In this document: one piece after another, positions 46,066 to 56,617 of the stretch
Numbering within the stretch: position 1 is the stretch's first letter
How the letters are laid out: each line of letters starts with the position of its first letter
NCBI GenBank assembly: GCA_032433595.1
Contig: JASWJB010000090.1
Location: 1 to 64,000 of the forward strand
Direction: 5' to 3'
DNA: 64,000 nt
Source: Conoideocrella luteorostrata
Taxonomy: Eukaryota; Ascomycota; Sordariomycetes; Hypocreales; Clavicipitaceae
Made by a program: the position numbers and the translations under genes
Notes under the pieces: generated by a model
Told to the model about the DNA's origin: nothing
The model's database searches: none
The model's input: only the letters and a program-made list of their open reading frames with translations

Positions 46066-46330
46066 TACAAATGTGTTACGGATCACAGTGAGCCGGTTAC
46101 GGATTTTGACCTGTGGAGATATCGTGAGACAACCTTCCGGCTCTGATGACGGAATTCATAGATAGTAGTCATCTATAAGAAGAGGTCTAATTCCTCTTCA
46201 AATTAGATAAAATACAAGGACAATTCCACACATTCAGATATCCATAGCTGCTTACATTGTGACATAAAGCCTCCGAGCTGTTATAGTACTCCTTCGCGTA
46301 GCTGCTTATAGCAGTGATCTTCCTAACAAA
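46066..46330 (+). repeat. Possible solo LTR
   Basis: The segment starts TGTTAC and ends TAACA (TG...CA). It has an internal TATAAGAAG (about 46171) promoter-like site with a downstream A/T-rich leader, resembling a fungal gypsy/copia LTR. No internal domain of a retrotransposon follows. Ends were chosen by eye, and an alternative right end at about 46349 exists. Confidence 0.3.
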
Positions 46331-46592
46331 CGCAATTCTCGTCCCAACAATTAACGGTCTCATCTGAGGACTAAATCACCTGTAAAGAGAATACAATTTG
46401 CAGAAAATGATTTATATGGCAGAGTGTTACTTCAAAGTTGGCCAAGATTCAGATCCATTTATTTGGTAGTACGCTGGCAATTGAGGTATCGTCTCTTGTT
46501 GATTAACAGTTTCTAGAAAAAAACTTGGATCAGTGTGCAGCGGAAAAGAAGGTGAGCGTAGAAGATAGAGTGTGTAAACTCGTCTAGTTCAA

Positions 46593-47459
46593 GTGCAGAG
46601 TCACTTTATAAAAAACTTAAATAAAGAACAAAAAAAAAGAATCAAAAAAAAAAAGGGGGGGGGGAAGAGAAAAAAGTATGCTAATAAAAGTAAATATGAT
46701 AAAGGCACTACTCCGACATCGATGCCCAACACAGAACAGCACCATAAGGCTTCACTGCGCTTGGTTAGGTCAGAAGGGTTACGAGAGATGGTACCCCACT
46801 GGCATTCGAATTCGCTTCTGAGTTCCGACCGGGGTTTTGCCGGCAATGGAAACACTAACAAGTAGTGTGTCCTAAACTTGACACTTCCTATTTTTTTAAA
46901 CCTGGTTTTGACGCCTCTTGTTTTTTGACACTTCCTGTTTTAATAACACAGCTTGGCTAAGACTAATTGTCTTGTTCCCAGTTATTGCCGGCAAAACAAC
47001 ACCGGTCTTGTTTTCTTCAATAATAAGAACCCAAAATACTTGGATGGGACCAGCAAAGCAGAAAGGAATCGCAAGGAGAAGCAACAAAAGGAAGCCAAGA
47101 AGTTCAAATCGCGGATAATGTATTCTGGGATGGAACATCGCTCCGTCCAGTCGAACCATTCCGGTCACTCCGCCAAGCACCTCTGTGAGAGCGCGTCCTT
47201 AGTTGGACCGAGCTTGATGTCTCTCAAGGAGCGATACTTCTGTCATATGACTGACAAAGTTCTGTACGTGTTCTGCGATGGTCTGGAATCTGGTATATGC
47301 TGGGACTTTACGGCGCATGCCTTCAAGGTGAAGGGTTCCAGTACCATGCAGTTAAGTTCGACGAGCCTACTTTTTGGGGGAAGAATTAAGTCTCAGGACT
47401 TCGTGATTTTCATTCCTAACTTGTCATCGTTATGCGTAGACTTAATAATTCGTAATTGA
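46593..47459 (+). other. Low-complexity tract and unassigned ORFs
   Basis: 46620-46680 is poly-A/poly-G rich. Downstream, 46953-47459 is open for 168 codons. Its middle (SLKERYFCHMTDKVLYVFCDGLESGICWD) looks protein-like with paired Cys, as in small secreted fungal proteins, but it has no signal peptide in frame. An alternative upstream frame (46918) has a hydrophobic start. It could be a frameshifted small secreted protein gene. No family is assigned. 47091-47111 repeats a 21-bp segment found at 14004-14024. Confidence 0.3.
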
Positions 47460-47992
47460 AGGAATAATATATTTTGGTTATATCCCAATAAAGAACATTG
47501 TCTAACTTTCCCATAACGTAACTTGAGAGTGAAATTTCTCCCACCCAGCCAAATCTCAACTCAGCAAGCAGGCATCTTGCCACAATCCGTGTCCTTTCCT
47601 GCCACGCCTCTGTCTGTGGGTAAATAAGTTTGCGCAAATTATTTAGTCACGTTTTCCACACCAAATAAAAAGTTTCGGCGAAGAGGTTGTCAAAATTTCC
47701 AGCCCCGAAGACAGCCAACCCAAAGCCTCAAGCCACGCAATATTTTGGATAAGGGTTGCGCCTTATCTTGATTTAGTAGATTGTTGATGGCGCTGACAAC
47801 TGAGGGTCGGCCGCCGCCTGATATCTGGTTGGACTAGCGCACCGCAGCTCATGTGGCTCAGCACGTGAAAGATGGTAATTTAGCACGATTAGCAGTGATT
47901 AGACTTTTCGGCGACCGCAAAGGTTCACCTCTTGTACCGCGGCCCACAGACACTCCTGCCAAGAGTGACCTTTGATGGTGCTTATCGTTCCG

Positions 47993-48175
47993 CAGGCAGA
48001 GCTACAAGGGCCGTGGGATACGTAATGCATCTCTTGGTATCACACAAGCTTGCGGGGACTTCTATTATAGTATAAATGAGCGGACAGAATAAGTACACTT
48101 TAATGCGCTACTTATAATTGGCTGCGACCCCCTGTCCGGTGCGAAAAGTGAGCCTTACGCTCGCCAAAGAGATTA
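47993..48175 (+). mobile_element. Second piggyBac-like relic (transposase tail and 3' end)
   Basis: ACGDFYYSINERTE (about 48047-48090) parallels the C-terminus of the relic at 44.1 kb. The following about 100 nt align with 44083-44190, including an ACTTCTATTATAGT start and an AAAGTG...CCTTACG block. It ends about 220 bp before the GT8 start codon, so it forms part of that gene's upstream region. Confidence 0.5.
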
Positions 48176-48393
48176 TTTTACCCATGCGGGCGGGCGGTCG
48201 AAAAGTAGCAGCCAATCTACAACGACTTACTCCGTACTTACAGTGGCAGACACACTCCCCGCACTATCTTGCAAATATACTCCATAATCAACCCAGTCTT
48301 CCGTTTTTCTTACCGGGGCTAGGATGGTTAATTTACATTCTCCTTTCTAAGCACACCACAATTAACGAAGGCAAAACGGCCAGGCATATTCCA

Positions 48394-49560
48394 ATGCTAG
48401 CTACACGCCCTTTGCGACTGAAGTTTGCAGCAACAGCTGGGTTCACATTCTTTTTTGCCCTGTGGCTTCTATACATTAACATACCGTCACAAGCCAGTCG
48501 GTCTGGGCATGAGCATGCACTCTCGGACACGGACGATCCCGGGTTAGCATTTCCTGACGATCCGGTTCCGCGGCGCGACTTTAAAACTCTATCCAAGTAC
48601 GCAGCGCAGAATCTCAACGAACCATCTAAATTCGCATTCGCGACGTTCTACTGCAGTCGGAATCCCGATCCCCGCGGTCCTTACTTCGAATCCACACAAT
48701 CTATCATCTGGCGCCTCCTGTGGTCCGATTATCGCTCAAAGTATCCCGTCATTGTCTTTGTCTGCCCGTTTATCCCCGAGCAGAATCGCCAGATATTTAA
48801 AGGGCAGGGCGCGATCGTAAAAGAAATTGAGCTTCTCGACAACATTATACCCGATAAAGAGATTTCAACGAAGCGATGGATAGACGTGCTGTCCAAGTTA
48901 AATCTGTGGAAAGAAATTGAATGGAAACGCATCGTGTTCCTTGACTCGGACGCTTTCCCCGTCAGGAATATTGATGACATTTTTACTCTAGTCCCAGAGC
49001 AGCAGTGTAACAAGGAAGCGCTGCAGCTGGAGGACAAGGCTGTGGTGAACAACGTAAAGGGGGGAGAGGATATGTGCAGCTACGTCTACGCTGGCGTGGC
49101 ACAGTTTTCACTCGACAACATCAACGCCGGAATGTTGGTGTTGAAGCCAAATCTTGACATGCATTCGAAGCTTATCAGAGCGGCCAAAAGTACGAGGGAC
49201 TACAACGTGAAGGACATGGAACAAGGGGTGCTCAAGTCCAAAAATGCTTTTGCAGCTGATGGCCCGTTTCCGGTGAGCCGTTTACCACCTATTTGGAATG
49301 CCGTCCCGGAATACTACATCAAATACGTGGCCGAGGGTGCGGAATTAATCGAAGGGCCCATCAGAGTCCTACATGCTAAGATGTGGAACCGACTCTGGGG
49401 ATCTTGGAATAACTTGACGCATTTGAACGATATGTGGGACCTGGACTGGATGAAAATGTGCAGATTCTTCGATTCCAATGAGTTCGCAAAGGCGAGGATG
49501 ACGGGTGTCTATGAGACGCAGTGGGAAAATTTTTTGAAGAGCTCAGCGACCGGGCCATAG
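48394..49560 (+). CDS. GT8-like glycosyltransferase (glycogenin/GlcNAc-transferase type)
   Basis: This is a type II membrane glycosyltransferase, probably Golgi. The frame is open from 48118, but the upstream part is transposon-derived. ATG 48394 gives MLATRPLRLKFAATAG and an immediate signal anchor (FTFFFALWLLYINI), so it is preferred (388 aa, single exon). FAFATFYCSRN begins the catalytic domain. VFLDSDAFPVRNIDDIF contains the DxD metal/nucleotide-sugar motif. NINAGMLVLKPN and the late HAKMWNRLWGSW match GT8 organisation. Likely role: adding a sugar from a UDP donor to secretory glycans. Acceptor unknown. Confidence 0.85.
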   Translation: MLATRPLRLKFAATAGFTFFFALWLLYINIPSQASRSGHEHALSDTDDPGLAFPDDPVPRRDFKTLSKYAAQNLNEPSKFAFATFYCSRNPDPRGPYFESTQSIIWRLLWSDYRSKYPVIVFVCPFIPEQNRQIFKGQGAIVKEIELLDNIIPDKEISTKRWIDVLSKLNLWKEIEWKRIVFLDSDAFPVRNIDDIFTLVPEQQCNKEALQLEDKAVVNNVKGGEDMCSYVYAGVAQFSLDNINAGMLVLKPNLDMHSKLIRAAKSTRDYNVKDMEQGVLKSKNAFAADGPFPVSRLPPIWNAVPEYYIKYVAEGAELIEGPIRVLHAKMWNRLWGSWNNLTHLNDMWDLDWMKMCRFFDSNEFAKARMTGVYETQWENFLKSSATGP

Positions 49561-51002
49561 TTACGATTCACTGCGCGGTCCAACTCCGCAATTTGTGTCG
49601 GCTACTATGCTATTATTTACGGGGAGATGGAGCACAGAGAACAAGAATTGAGACCAAAAGGCGATGGGTTATCTCACCCGCAACAGTGTGCTTGTCGCGA
49701 TACTTGCATTAGTGGACAGAGCAGCATAGCGCCGCGATGAAAGAGCTCGATCGCGCCATGGGAAGTGCTTATAGCACGCCCAATAGAGACAGCCACTAGT
49801 TACTCCGTAGTGTGTGGATAGTTAGTGCGGCAGGGTGTGTTGTGCGGGACCTTGCAATATCTCCTTATTCTGTATAACACTAAAGATCACATGGACCGAC
49901 CTGTTATTTACGATTGCGAGTTTAGTTGCAGGGCACTTGTTGTATTTTGGCAGACTACCCGGATCACTGGATGTCACCTGCCAAGACGGGCACAACGGGC
50001 TTGGGATACACACTTGGAGGCTCTTGGGATTCCGGGAGATTGCCAGAGACTGAAAAGGCAAAGTATGTGTGATGTAGTGTGTCGCAATGTAGACTTTTCA
50101 GATTGAGATGATAGCCAGCCATTCAAGCTCACAGGGGCGGTGTGGTAACACAGAATGTTGATGTCGAAGTGACGAGGTGCATTGAACCGGAGCGGACCGG
50201 AACGGCCACGCTCTCAGCATGTTAGTCGGGTGACAAACCTCGAACCAGCCGCAATTAAAGGGGTTTCTCTAGGGGTTGGTCAAAAGGTCTTGCTTCAAAG
50301 TTACTGCTAGTCTGGAATAGGAACCACATTCCAGTCGATGGATAATTTTACACAAATGATGTGAGGCAACCTTAGCTTTTGTTGTCGGTTCGGGTGAACG
50401 AGTGACGCCACGAGACTTCCGCAACATCCTTCAAAACGCCACCAATAAAAATGCATCCTCTCATTTTCGCATACGGCGCAAGGACGGAGCACTGGCATCC
50501 GCCGTACATAGATAGCTTGTATTGGATGTGTTTGCCGTGTCTGCAGGCCGCCTGCGTTTTGCCACGCAGCAATACGAGCAATCCCTGCAGCAGAAAAGTT
50601 GGGCCGGATTACGGAGCAGAGGAATCGGGGAGCACCAATCATCAAGCACGGATATTTAGTGCCCAGTTTGAGACAGTAATCAGCGTCAACGCACTACGCA
50701 AGTTCGATGGACAACAAAGTAGAAGATTTCAAAGCAGGGATTAAACAAGGCGGACTGATGAATGTGTGACAGATTAGTACCGGCTTGTTATTCCGCCTTG
50801 GGTAACCTCGGCTGGACGGGAGGCGTCATTTTCCAGGTGAACAAGCTTTACGAGAATGGTCAAAGGAGCATGCGCAGGACGCAGCTCTTAATATCATCAG
50901 CCAAGATGCACGTTTTTCTACGTTCTGCCTTTGGCCAACGGCCAACGCAACTTGCTTAGCATTTGCTGTTTCGCACAATTGCGAGCTGAGTCTACGTCCA
51001 AT
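49561..51002. other. Intergenic region, no gene recognised
   Basis: This is 1.4 kb with only short overlapping ORFs and no recognised family. TACTCCGTA is at 49801-49809. The last 100 bp form the CFEM gene 5' region. Confidence 0.4.
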
Positions 51003-51564
51003 ATGAAGCATGTTATCAGTGTGTGTATAGGACTGGCGTTGGTAGTGGCCGGCCAGACCTTCAAGGACTTGCCTGGCTGCTCTCTTCCTTGCCTCAATGA
51101 TGCTGTCAAGCAGAGCACGACTTGCGCGGCGACCGACACAGCCTGCATTTGCAGTAAATTCGACATTGTTCAAGGCGCCGCTGCTGGCTGCGTCCTACGT
51201 GCGTGCGGTCAAGACGTTGCACTGAGTATGTTTACATCTATTCGGACTCGCGGTCTATCATGCATCAAGTATTAACAATCGAAATGTAGACAAGGTCCTT
51301 CCTGACACTCAGAAGCTTTGCCAGGCAGCAGGCAGTGGCAAGAGCACTGACAAGCCTGGACAGGCGCCAGCCAATCAGCCACATCCCACTGGCACTGTCC
51401 CAACCGTCGTTCCGCTGCCTCCTGTCGAGACATCTCAAAGGGCAACGCAGGAGCCCATCTCTACTGGAGCTCCAACCTCGTCGCCTCCTGCCACAGCTGG
51501 AGCCATCGCGATTGCGCCATTGGGAGGATTGGCGATGCTAATAGTCGGAATGCTTACGCTTTAG
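51003..51564 (+). CDS. CFEM-domain GPI-anchored protein
   Basis: This is an extracellular membrane-anchored protein; CFEM proteins bind haem or act at the fungal surface. Exons 51003-51225 and 51290-51564 (donor GTATGT, acceptor ATGTAG) encode 165 aa. The signal peptide is residues 1-17 (VISVCIGLALVVA). The CFEM core runs about 20-90 with eight Cys (CSLPC ... TTC ... ACIC ... GC ... AC ... LC) and the conserved Asp before ACIC (TDTACIC), the axial haem ligand in characterised members. A Pro/Thr/Ser-rich stalk follows, then a hydrophobic C-terminus (GGLAMLIVGMLTL) after a small-residue stretch, consistent with GPI attachment. All phases are consistent and nothing is missing. Confidence 0.9.
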
Positions 51565-53041
51565 CTGTCTGTGGCTGCAAATGCGACTACGACGGCCAAC
51601 ACTTTTCTACGGGCTTTCCACTGGCGATTAGCGCCGACGCGGAAATAACAAATCAAGGTTGTAAACTCGCCTGCCAAGAAATACGTAGGAATATTTTATA
51701 TGATGGGAGAGGGTGTTCACATTCCCGGCGTCTGGTCGCCAACTTCTTGCAAGACTCGTCCTGGGTAGCATTTTACCGCCAACCAGGATTCTACCTGTTG
51801 TGTTCGGGTAATCCGCCTGAGGGTAGGCACAATATTGCACACAGATGGTCTTTCAATTTTATTTCTCTGCATTAGAATTTAATCACTATTTTTCATGGGC
51901 CAGATTCAAAGCTTTTAGTCAATTAAGTTCGTATCAGCTGGACGCCAACCGCATGTTAGCAATAGATTTAAAGGCTTTAGGGTTTTGCATCCACCGCGTC
52001 CTATCCACGATGTAAAGCACATTCCCGCGATCGCTGAGAACCAGTGGCTATACTGCCCCCGCCCAGTGACGGACACATCGGGCTGGCTGGCATCAGTGCA
52101 AGCCGCCCAACTCGTTGTAGGTGTCCGGGAGCAATGACGTTTGATCTCTGGGGCCAAGGCGGGTGCATTTCATGGGTGGAGTAACCCGTACAACCCGCAG
52201 TTCCTTCTCGGAGCAGTATTCCGAATTGATAGCCAACGCCGTGGGTCCTGACCGGGGTGGTTTTGGCCGATAAAGACCCAGTGACACTGTGGCTGGATAT
52301 TGGACAGTGGCGGTTTCGACCACAAGCCAAATATGGATCCCCAGGGTCGAAGGAATGCAGGTGACCATGTCTCGGTAGGACAACATGCGGAAATTGTCAA
52401 TATTGGGCGGTGATCACATCAAAGTGGTATCAGGGCCAAAACATCTTAACCCATGCTTCAGCTCGGTCGGGATCCCGGATGCGACCTCGTCTCCGTCCTG
52501 GCATGTTGTTGGTGCAACTGCGGATGTGATTGGGGTTGCTACAGGCCGAACATCCCTGTCAGGGTTTTCTAGGTGTTCCGAGGTTGAGCGCCTCGCCAAC
52601 GTCACAGCATCAATTATTCTACTCAAAGCCAGGCGGCGGGGGCTGATACAGGACGGGGGCCACTTTGATGCTGAATATAGCTAATTACATGTGAAGTTTT
52701 GCTGAGTAACGATAAATGTTACTTCGCATAACAGCTCATGTCTACTAGGGGAAAGGGGGTTGGCGAAGTAAGCTGCATCCAGGCTACGCAAAACACCGGC
52801 TCACGTTCAAGAATTATCTCATCGGGAACTTCATCACCACACTCCAGATGTTAACTTCAGTATAGAGATTTAAAACTAATTAATACTAGAGATATTAAAG
52901 TAAGCATTCACAAAATCGCCCGAATTGTCTGGAACGTCAAAGGTCCTCCACGCTGCTAAGTAGACTTTTTGGACTACCTCAGGTACTAACGTTACCATAC
53001 TGAATTATCTATATTCATTTGATCATAAAAATCTGATATGA
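51565..53041. other. Intergenic region with unassigned ORFs
   Basis: Around 52090-52390 both strands are open. The minus frame (VETATVQYPATVSLGL ... PRDQTSLLPDTYNELGGL) is the most protein-like, but it has no recognised family, start context or continuation. It may be a decayed gene. The remainder holds nothing I recognise. Confidence 0.35.
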
Positions 53042-54232
53042 CTATTGTTGTAACTGCGGCTCTGGTTGCTGCAATAATTTGAGCCGGTCTATAATGATTG
53101 TCTTTCTCTCCTCTTCTGATAGCTTGTCGAACTCTGCCACATCTTTATCCCATTTCTCGACACATTCAGCGTTCCAATTGCACTCCTCGACTTGTCCGTA
53201 GGCAGGATGTCTGTAGCGTCGATGTTTGCTGGGCCAGTCTGAAGCGTGATAATGATGCTTAATGAGCGCACCACGAGACCCGTGATTGCCAGAGTCAGAG
53301 TGACCTTGGCCAGCGCAGAATGCCTCCACCGGCAAAACCAGTACCCGGCCGACAACCTTGGACTCGTCCATGTTGTGGAAGTCATCCCATGTAACTTTAG
53401 AGCTTTTCTGAACCTTGTTCATCTGGTCGAGAACCGCTGCGGTGAATGCAGAAGGACCCGTCCCCGTGATGACTTGGTCGAAGTCTAGTTCCACCTTGCC
53501 AATGGGCACGCCTTGCTCTTTCGCAGCACTTTTGAGCCAATCCATTATCTTCTCGATAAGATTCAACATCACCGGATGTCGGGGTCGTGAAATGATGGTC
53601 CATTGACAAAAGGACTGGGACTTTTGGCCCAGTATACGGTGTTCACGAAACTGGGGCATATCGACCTCGATACCGACTACAAGGTCGTAAGCCTTCTCGT
53701 CGTGGCGTTCAGGGATAAATCGATGGAACGGCTTGATGGCCTCAACATCAATATCCGTGTATATCCCGCCTTCGGCGTATAGAATCATGTATCGAAGTAA
53801 ATCTGCCTTTATGATGCGAAGGTTGACATCTCGATAGAACTCCACAATATCTGGTCGATTGAAGCCCCCGGGGCCAAAATATTGCTCAACATAGGTCATA
53901 TCGTTCGCGTCCGTGATAACCTCGTAGCGCATATGCGGATTTTGACTAATCCACGTCATTGCTCTTGCCGTTTCCTGTATCCCAAAGAGTAAGGGATCAA
54001 TTTTCCATGTCTGCCATATCTTTTGTGGAAATGTACTCCCGGGCAGCACCTTGCGTGGCGCTCCTAGTGAGGGCATGATGCCTGATGTACTGGGAAGTAG
54101 AGAAAGGAAGTCGAGGTTGAGTAGAATAGTTAGAAACAAGACGCATCCAATGTAGATGGGAAAACATTTCCTGATTTTTTTTGGAAGCGTTAAGCTTCTA
54201 AGCTTGGGTGACAACTGAGATGCCTTCATCAT
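53042..54232 (-). CDS. GT32 family glycosyltransferase, OCH1-like mannosyltransferase
   Basis: This is a Golgi type II membrane enzyme transferring mannose to glycans. A single exon of 396 aa. It has a short basic tail, then a signal anchor (FPIYIGCVLFLTILLNL), then the GT32 start PQKIWQTWK. YEVITDAND and IKADLLRYMILYAEGGIYTDIDVE contain the conserved DLLRY and the DxD motif (TDID). QWTIISRPRHPVML and GTGPSAFT are the C-terminal family motifs. Two adjacent ATGs open the frame; the first (54232) is used. There is no sign of damage. Divergent from the acyltransferase across about 860 bp. Confidence 0.9.
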   Translation of the reverse strand: MMKASQLSPKLRSLTLPKKIRKCFPIYIGCVLFLTILLNLDFLSLLPSTSGIMPSLGAPRKVLPGSTFPQKIWQTWKIDPLLFGIQETARAMTWISQNPHMRYEVITDANDMTYVEQYFGPGGFNRPDIVEFYRDVNLRIIKADLLRYMILYAEGGIYTDIDVEAIKPFHRFIPERHDEKAYDLVVGIEVDMPQFREHRILGQKSQSFCQWTIISRPRHPVMLNLIEKIMDWLKSAAKEQGVPIGKVELDFDQVITGTGPSAFTAAVLDQMNKVQKSSKVTWDDFHNMDESKVVGRVLVLPVEAFCAGQGHSDSGNHGSRGALIKHHYHASDWPSKHRRYRHPAYGQVEECNWNAECVEKWDKDVAEFDKLSEEERKTIIIDRLKLLQQPEPQLQQ

Positions 54233-55096
54233 GGTGACTCCATCAACAGGTTTGGTGGTGCTTGTTCTCCACTTAGAAATAGATTGAAACGGTTCTTAAT
54301 CAGCTGACTGCGTGTTATAAGAGCATCGTGATGGTTGCTCCCGCTCCATGAAGTAGTATCAAGGCAGAGTAGGTACTTGTGCGTGTTCTTCAGTACGGTA
54401 ATAGTTGTGATGAGCGAAGTCGGCACAAGACCCTCCCGCAACCCCCATGAGTCTATCTAGACATGATCTGTCTATTCCGCGCCGGCAAACATAGCAATTA
54501 ACCCGTCAGCTGAGCCCGGGATAGTTTACTTATCTCTACGTCGATTGTGTTGGTTACACGAGTTCGGGTGATCTGCGGCGACAGCGCCGTATTTGGCACC
54601 ATCTCCGGATCATGGGATGGATGACCGGGCGGGAATAGCCCATACCGCCGCCGGTCACGAAAATTAAGTGTTGGCTTTTCGTATGTGGTGCTAGGTGGGG
54701 GCTTGTTGGGTTTCCACTTCCGTGTACACCGTATCTTTCATCCAACTGGGAACACGGCGCAACCACCCTTCTTCCATCCCTGTCTTGGACTGGGCACTAT
54801 CTTGCCAGATAATGTGGCGCCGAGTTCAGTCTGGATACGGACCATTTAGTCTTGCTGATGAACCAACGCTGAGCGGCAAGGCAACTGGTCCATTTTAAAT
54901 AGCAACTTTATTGATGCGGCGTTGTAAATATGAGCCAGCACACGTGCAATTACTTTACCTTTTCTCCGAATATCATGCTTCAATTTGGAGAGCATGACAC
55001 TTCATTCGTCCCTTCTCAAGGTCTTAGACACAGATCCGCGACATTAGAGTGACTAATCAAGAGCACTCGTCATTCTATTTGAAGGTTATATTGAGA
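54233..55096. promoter_or_regulatory. Divergent intergenic region, GT32 / acyltransferase
   Basis: This is 864 bp between two head-to-head genes. No credible ORF is seen. The acyltransferase frame is open a little further upstream (to about 55049) but without ATG. Confidence 0.4.
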
Positions 55097-56617
55097 ATGC
55101 CGGCTCCAAACGCACTCGGAATTCTCGAAAGAGACACTTGGGATCGTGCTGTAGTTGATATCAATTCCGAAGCTACAAAGCAAGACTCATGGCAGACGTC
55201 TTGGAGATCCGCTGGGCGTCGGGATGAATCACTCACCAGATTTTCCAACATTAAGTCGTGGTTATGGCCACAGCCGCGGCACCGGCCAAAAAGTTCTCGC
55301 AAAACCGCCCATCTTGACGGCTTACGAGGTTTTGCAGCCCTGCTTGTGTACTGGCACCACCACGTACTGTGGGTTCACAACGCGGACAGGTTGGGTCAGA
55401 ACAGCATTTTTGAAAACAGCTTTGGGTATCAAAACAAGTACCATTTCGCTGCTCTGCCAGGATTTCGACTTTTTTTCAGCGGAGGACATTTTGCAGTCTC
55501 TACCTTCTTCGTTCTGTCCGGCTACGTCTTGTCCATCAAACCATTAAGATTAATCGAAGATGACGATCCAGCCAGCCTGGTGGACTATCTTGCGTCTGCC
55601 GTATTCAGGCGCTGGCTGCGACTATTTCTTCCCGTTGCTGTCACTATATTTGTGTATGCTACTTCTTGGCATGCTTTGGGGCTTTGGGTAGACGGAGTGA
55701 CGCCTCAAAGCACCTGGGTAGACGAGATGTGGTTGCTCTACTGCGAGTTTAAAAACTTCAGCTTCGTTTTCAAGGAAGGCGGATTGCCTTGGCTCTCGCA
55801 CAGCATCCACGTTTGGTCGATATCGATTGAGTTCAAGGGATCCATGGTCATTTTCGCTTCTCTCTTGGCTTTGTCGAGATGCTCTCTTCATGCCCGCCTC
55901 TGGGGTCAGATAGCTCTCATGGGATACTTTATGCTAATTGCCGACGGCTGGTACTGTGCAATGTTTGTGGCGGGCATGTTCATAAGCCATATGGACCTAC
56001 TGGCATCGTTGGAAAAACTCCCTCGTTTTGTTGCCAGGTTCAGGCCTTGGAAGGTCATCATCTTCTACCACATGCTGGCGTTGAGCATCTATCTCGGGGG
56101 GGTCCCGTGCGAGAACCGTGAAGTGGCTCAGCTTGCCCAAAATCGCGGCTGGTACTTCCTCTCGTTTCTAAAGCCCCAGGCTGTCTTTGACTACAAGTGG
56201 TTCTATCTATTCTGGGCTGCGGTTCTACTGGTGACTTCGGTTGCCAACATCAGATGGCTGAAGCGGTTCTTCGAGATCCGGTTCTGCCAGTATCTGGGAC
56301 GTGTATCATTTGCGCTCTACCTTGTACACGGGCCAGTGCTGTGGACGGCGGGGGACAGGTTGTACTCTGCCGTCGGCTTCTGGGGCAAGGCACAGATGGA
56401 ACACATCCCGCAGTGGGTCGATAGGTTTGTGCTGCCAAAGGCAGGGCCCGTCGGGCTCGAACTGGCCTTTCTCTTGCCGCACCTCATATTACTGCCGATA
56501 ACGTTGTGTGCTGCGGAGTTTGTGACACGGGCGGTAGATAAGCCTAGCGTTCATCTGGCGGCCTGGGCATACGGGAAAGCACTCCCCGGTGTCACAAGAA
56601 AGCATTCGCAAGCTTGA
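55097..56617 (+). CDS. Acyltransferase-3 family multi-pass membrane protein
   Basis: This is an integral-membrane acyltransferase of the Acyl_transf_3 (PF01757) type, which moves acyl groups to sugars or other acceptors. Single exon; the first in-frame ATG (55097) gives 506 aa. After an 80-residue cytosolic N-terminus comes HLDGLRGFAALLVYWHHH, the conserved start of the family with its catalytic His. FFSGGHFAVSTFFVLSGYVLS is the second signature. About ten hydrophobic segments follow, including the late FCQYLGRVSFALYLVHGPV motif. No frameshift or missing core residue is seen. Next to two glycosyltransferases, a role in glycan or surface polymer modification is plausible but not shown. Confidence 0.88.
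   Translation: MPAPNALGILERDTWDRAVVDINSEATKQDSWQTSWRSAGRRDESLTRFSNIKSWLWPQPRHRPKSSRKTAHLDGLRGFAALLVYWHHHVLWVHNADRLGQNSIFENSFGYQNKYHFAALPGFRLFFSGGHFAVSTFFVLSGYVLSIKPLRLIEDDDPASLVDYLASAVFRRWLRLFLPVAVTIFVYATSWHALGLWVDGVTPQSTWVDEMWLLYCEFKNFSFVFKEGGLPWLSHSIHVWSISIEFKGSMVIFASLLALSRCSLHARLWGQIALMGYFMLIADGWYCAMFVAGMFISHMDLLASLEKLPRFVARFRPWKVIIFYHMLALSIYLGGVPCENREVAQLAQNRGWYFLSFLKPQAVFDYKWFYLFWAAVLLVTSVANIRWLKRFFEIRFCQYLGRVSFALYLVHGPVLWTAGDRLYSAVGFWGKAQMEHIPQWVDRFVLPKAGPVGLELAFLLPHLILLPITLCAAEFVTRAVDKPSVHLAAWAYGKALPGVTRKHSQA

Noticed and set aside
48118..48393. N-terminal extension of the GT8 ORF
   Set aside because: The extension begins at a non-ATG codon and is partly transposon-derived; the signal anchor immediately after ATG 48394 supports that start.
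52093..52684. Possible gene on either strand around 52.1-52.7 kb
   Set aside because: Frames look somewhat protein-like but match nothing and cannot be joined into a gene model.
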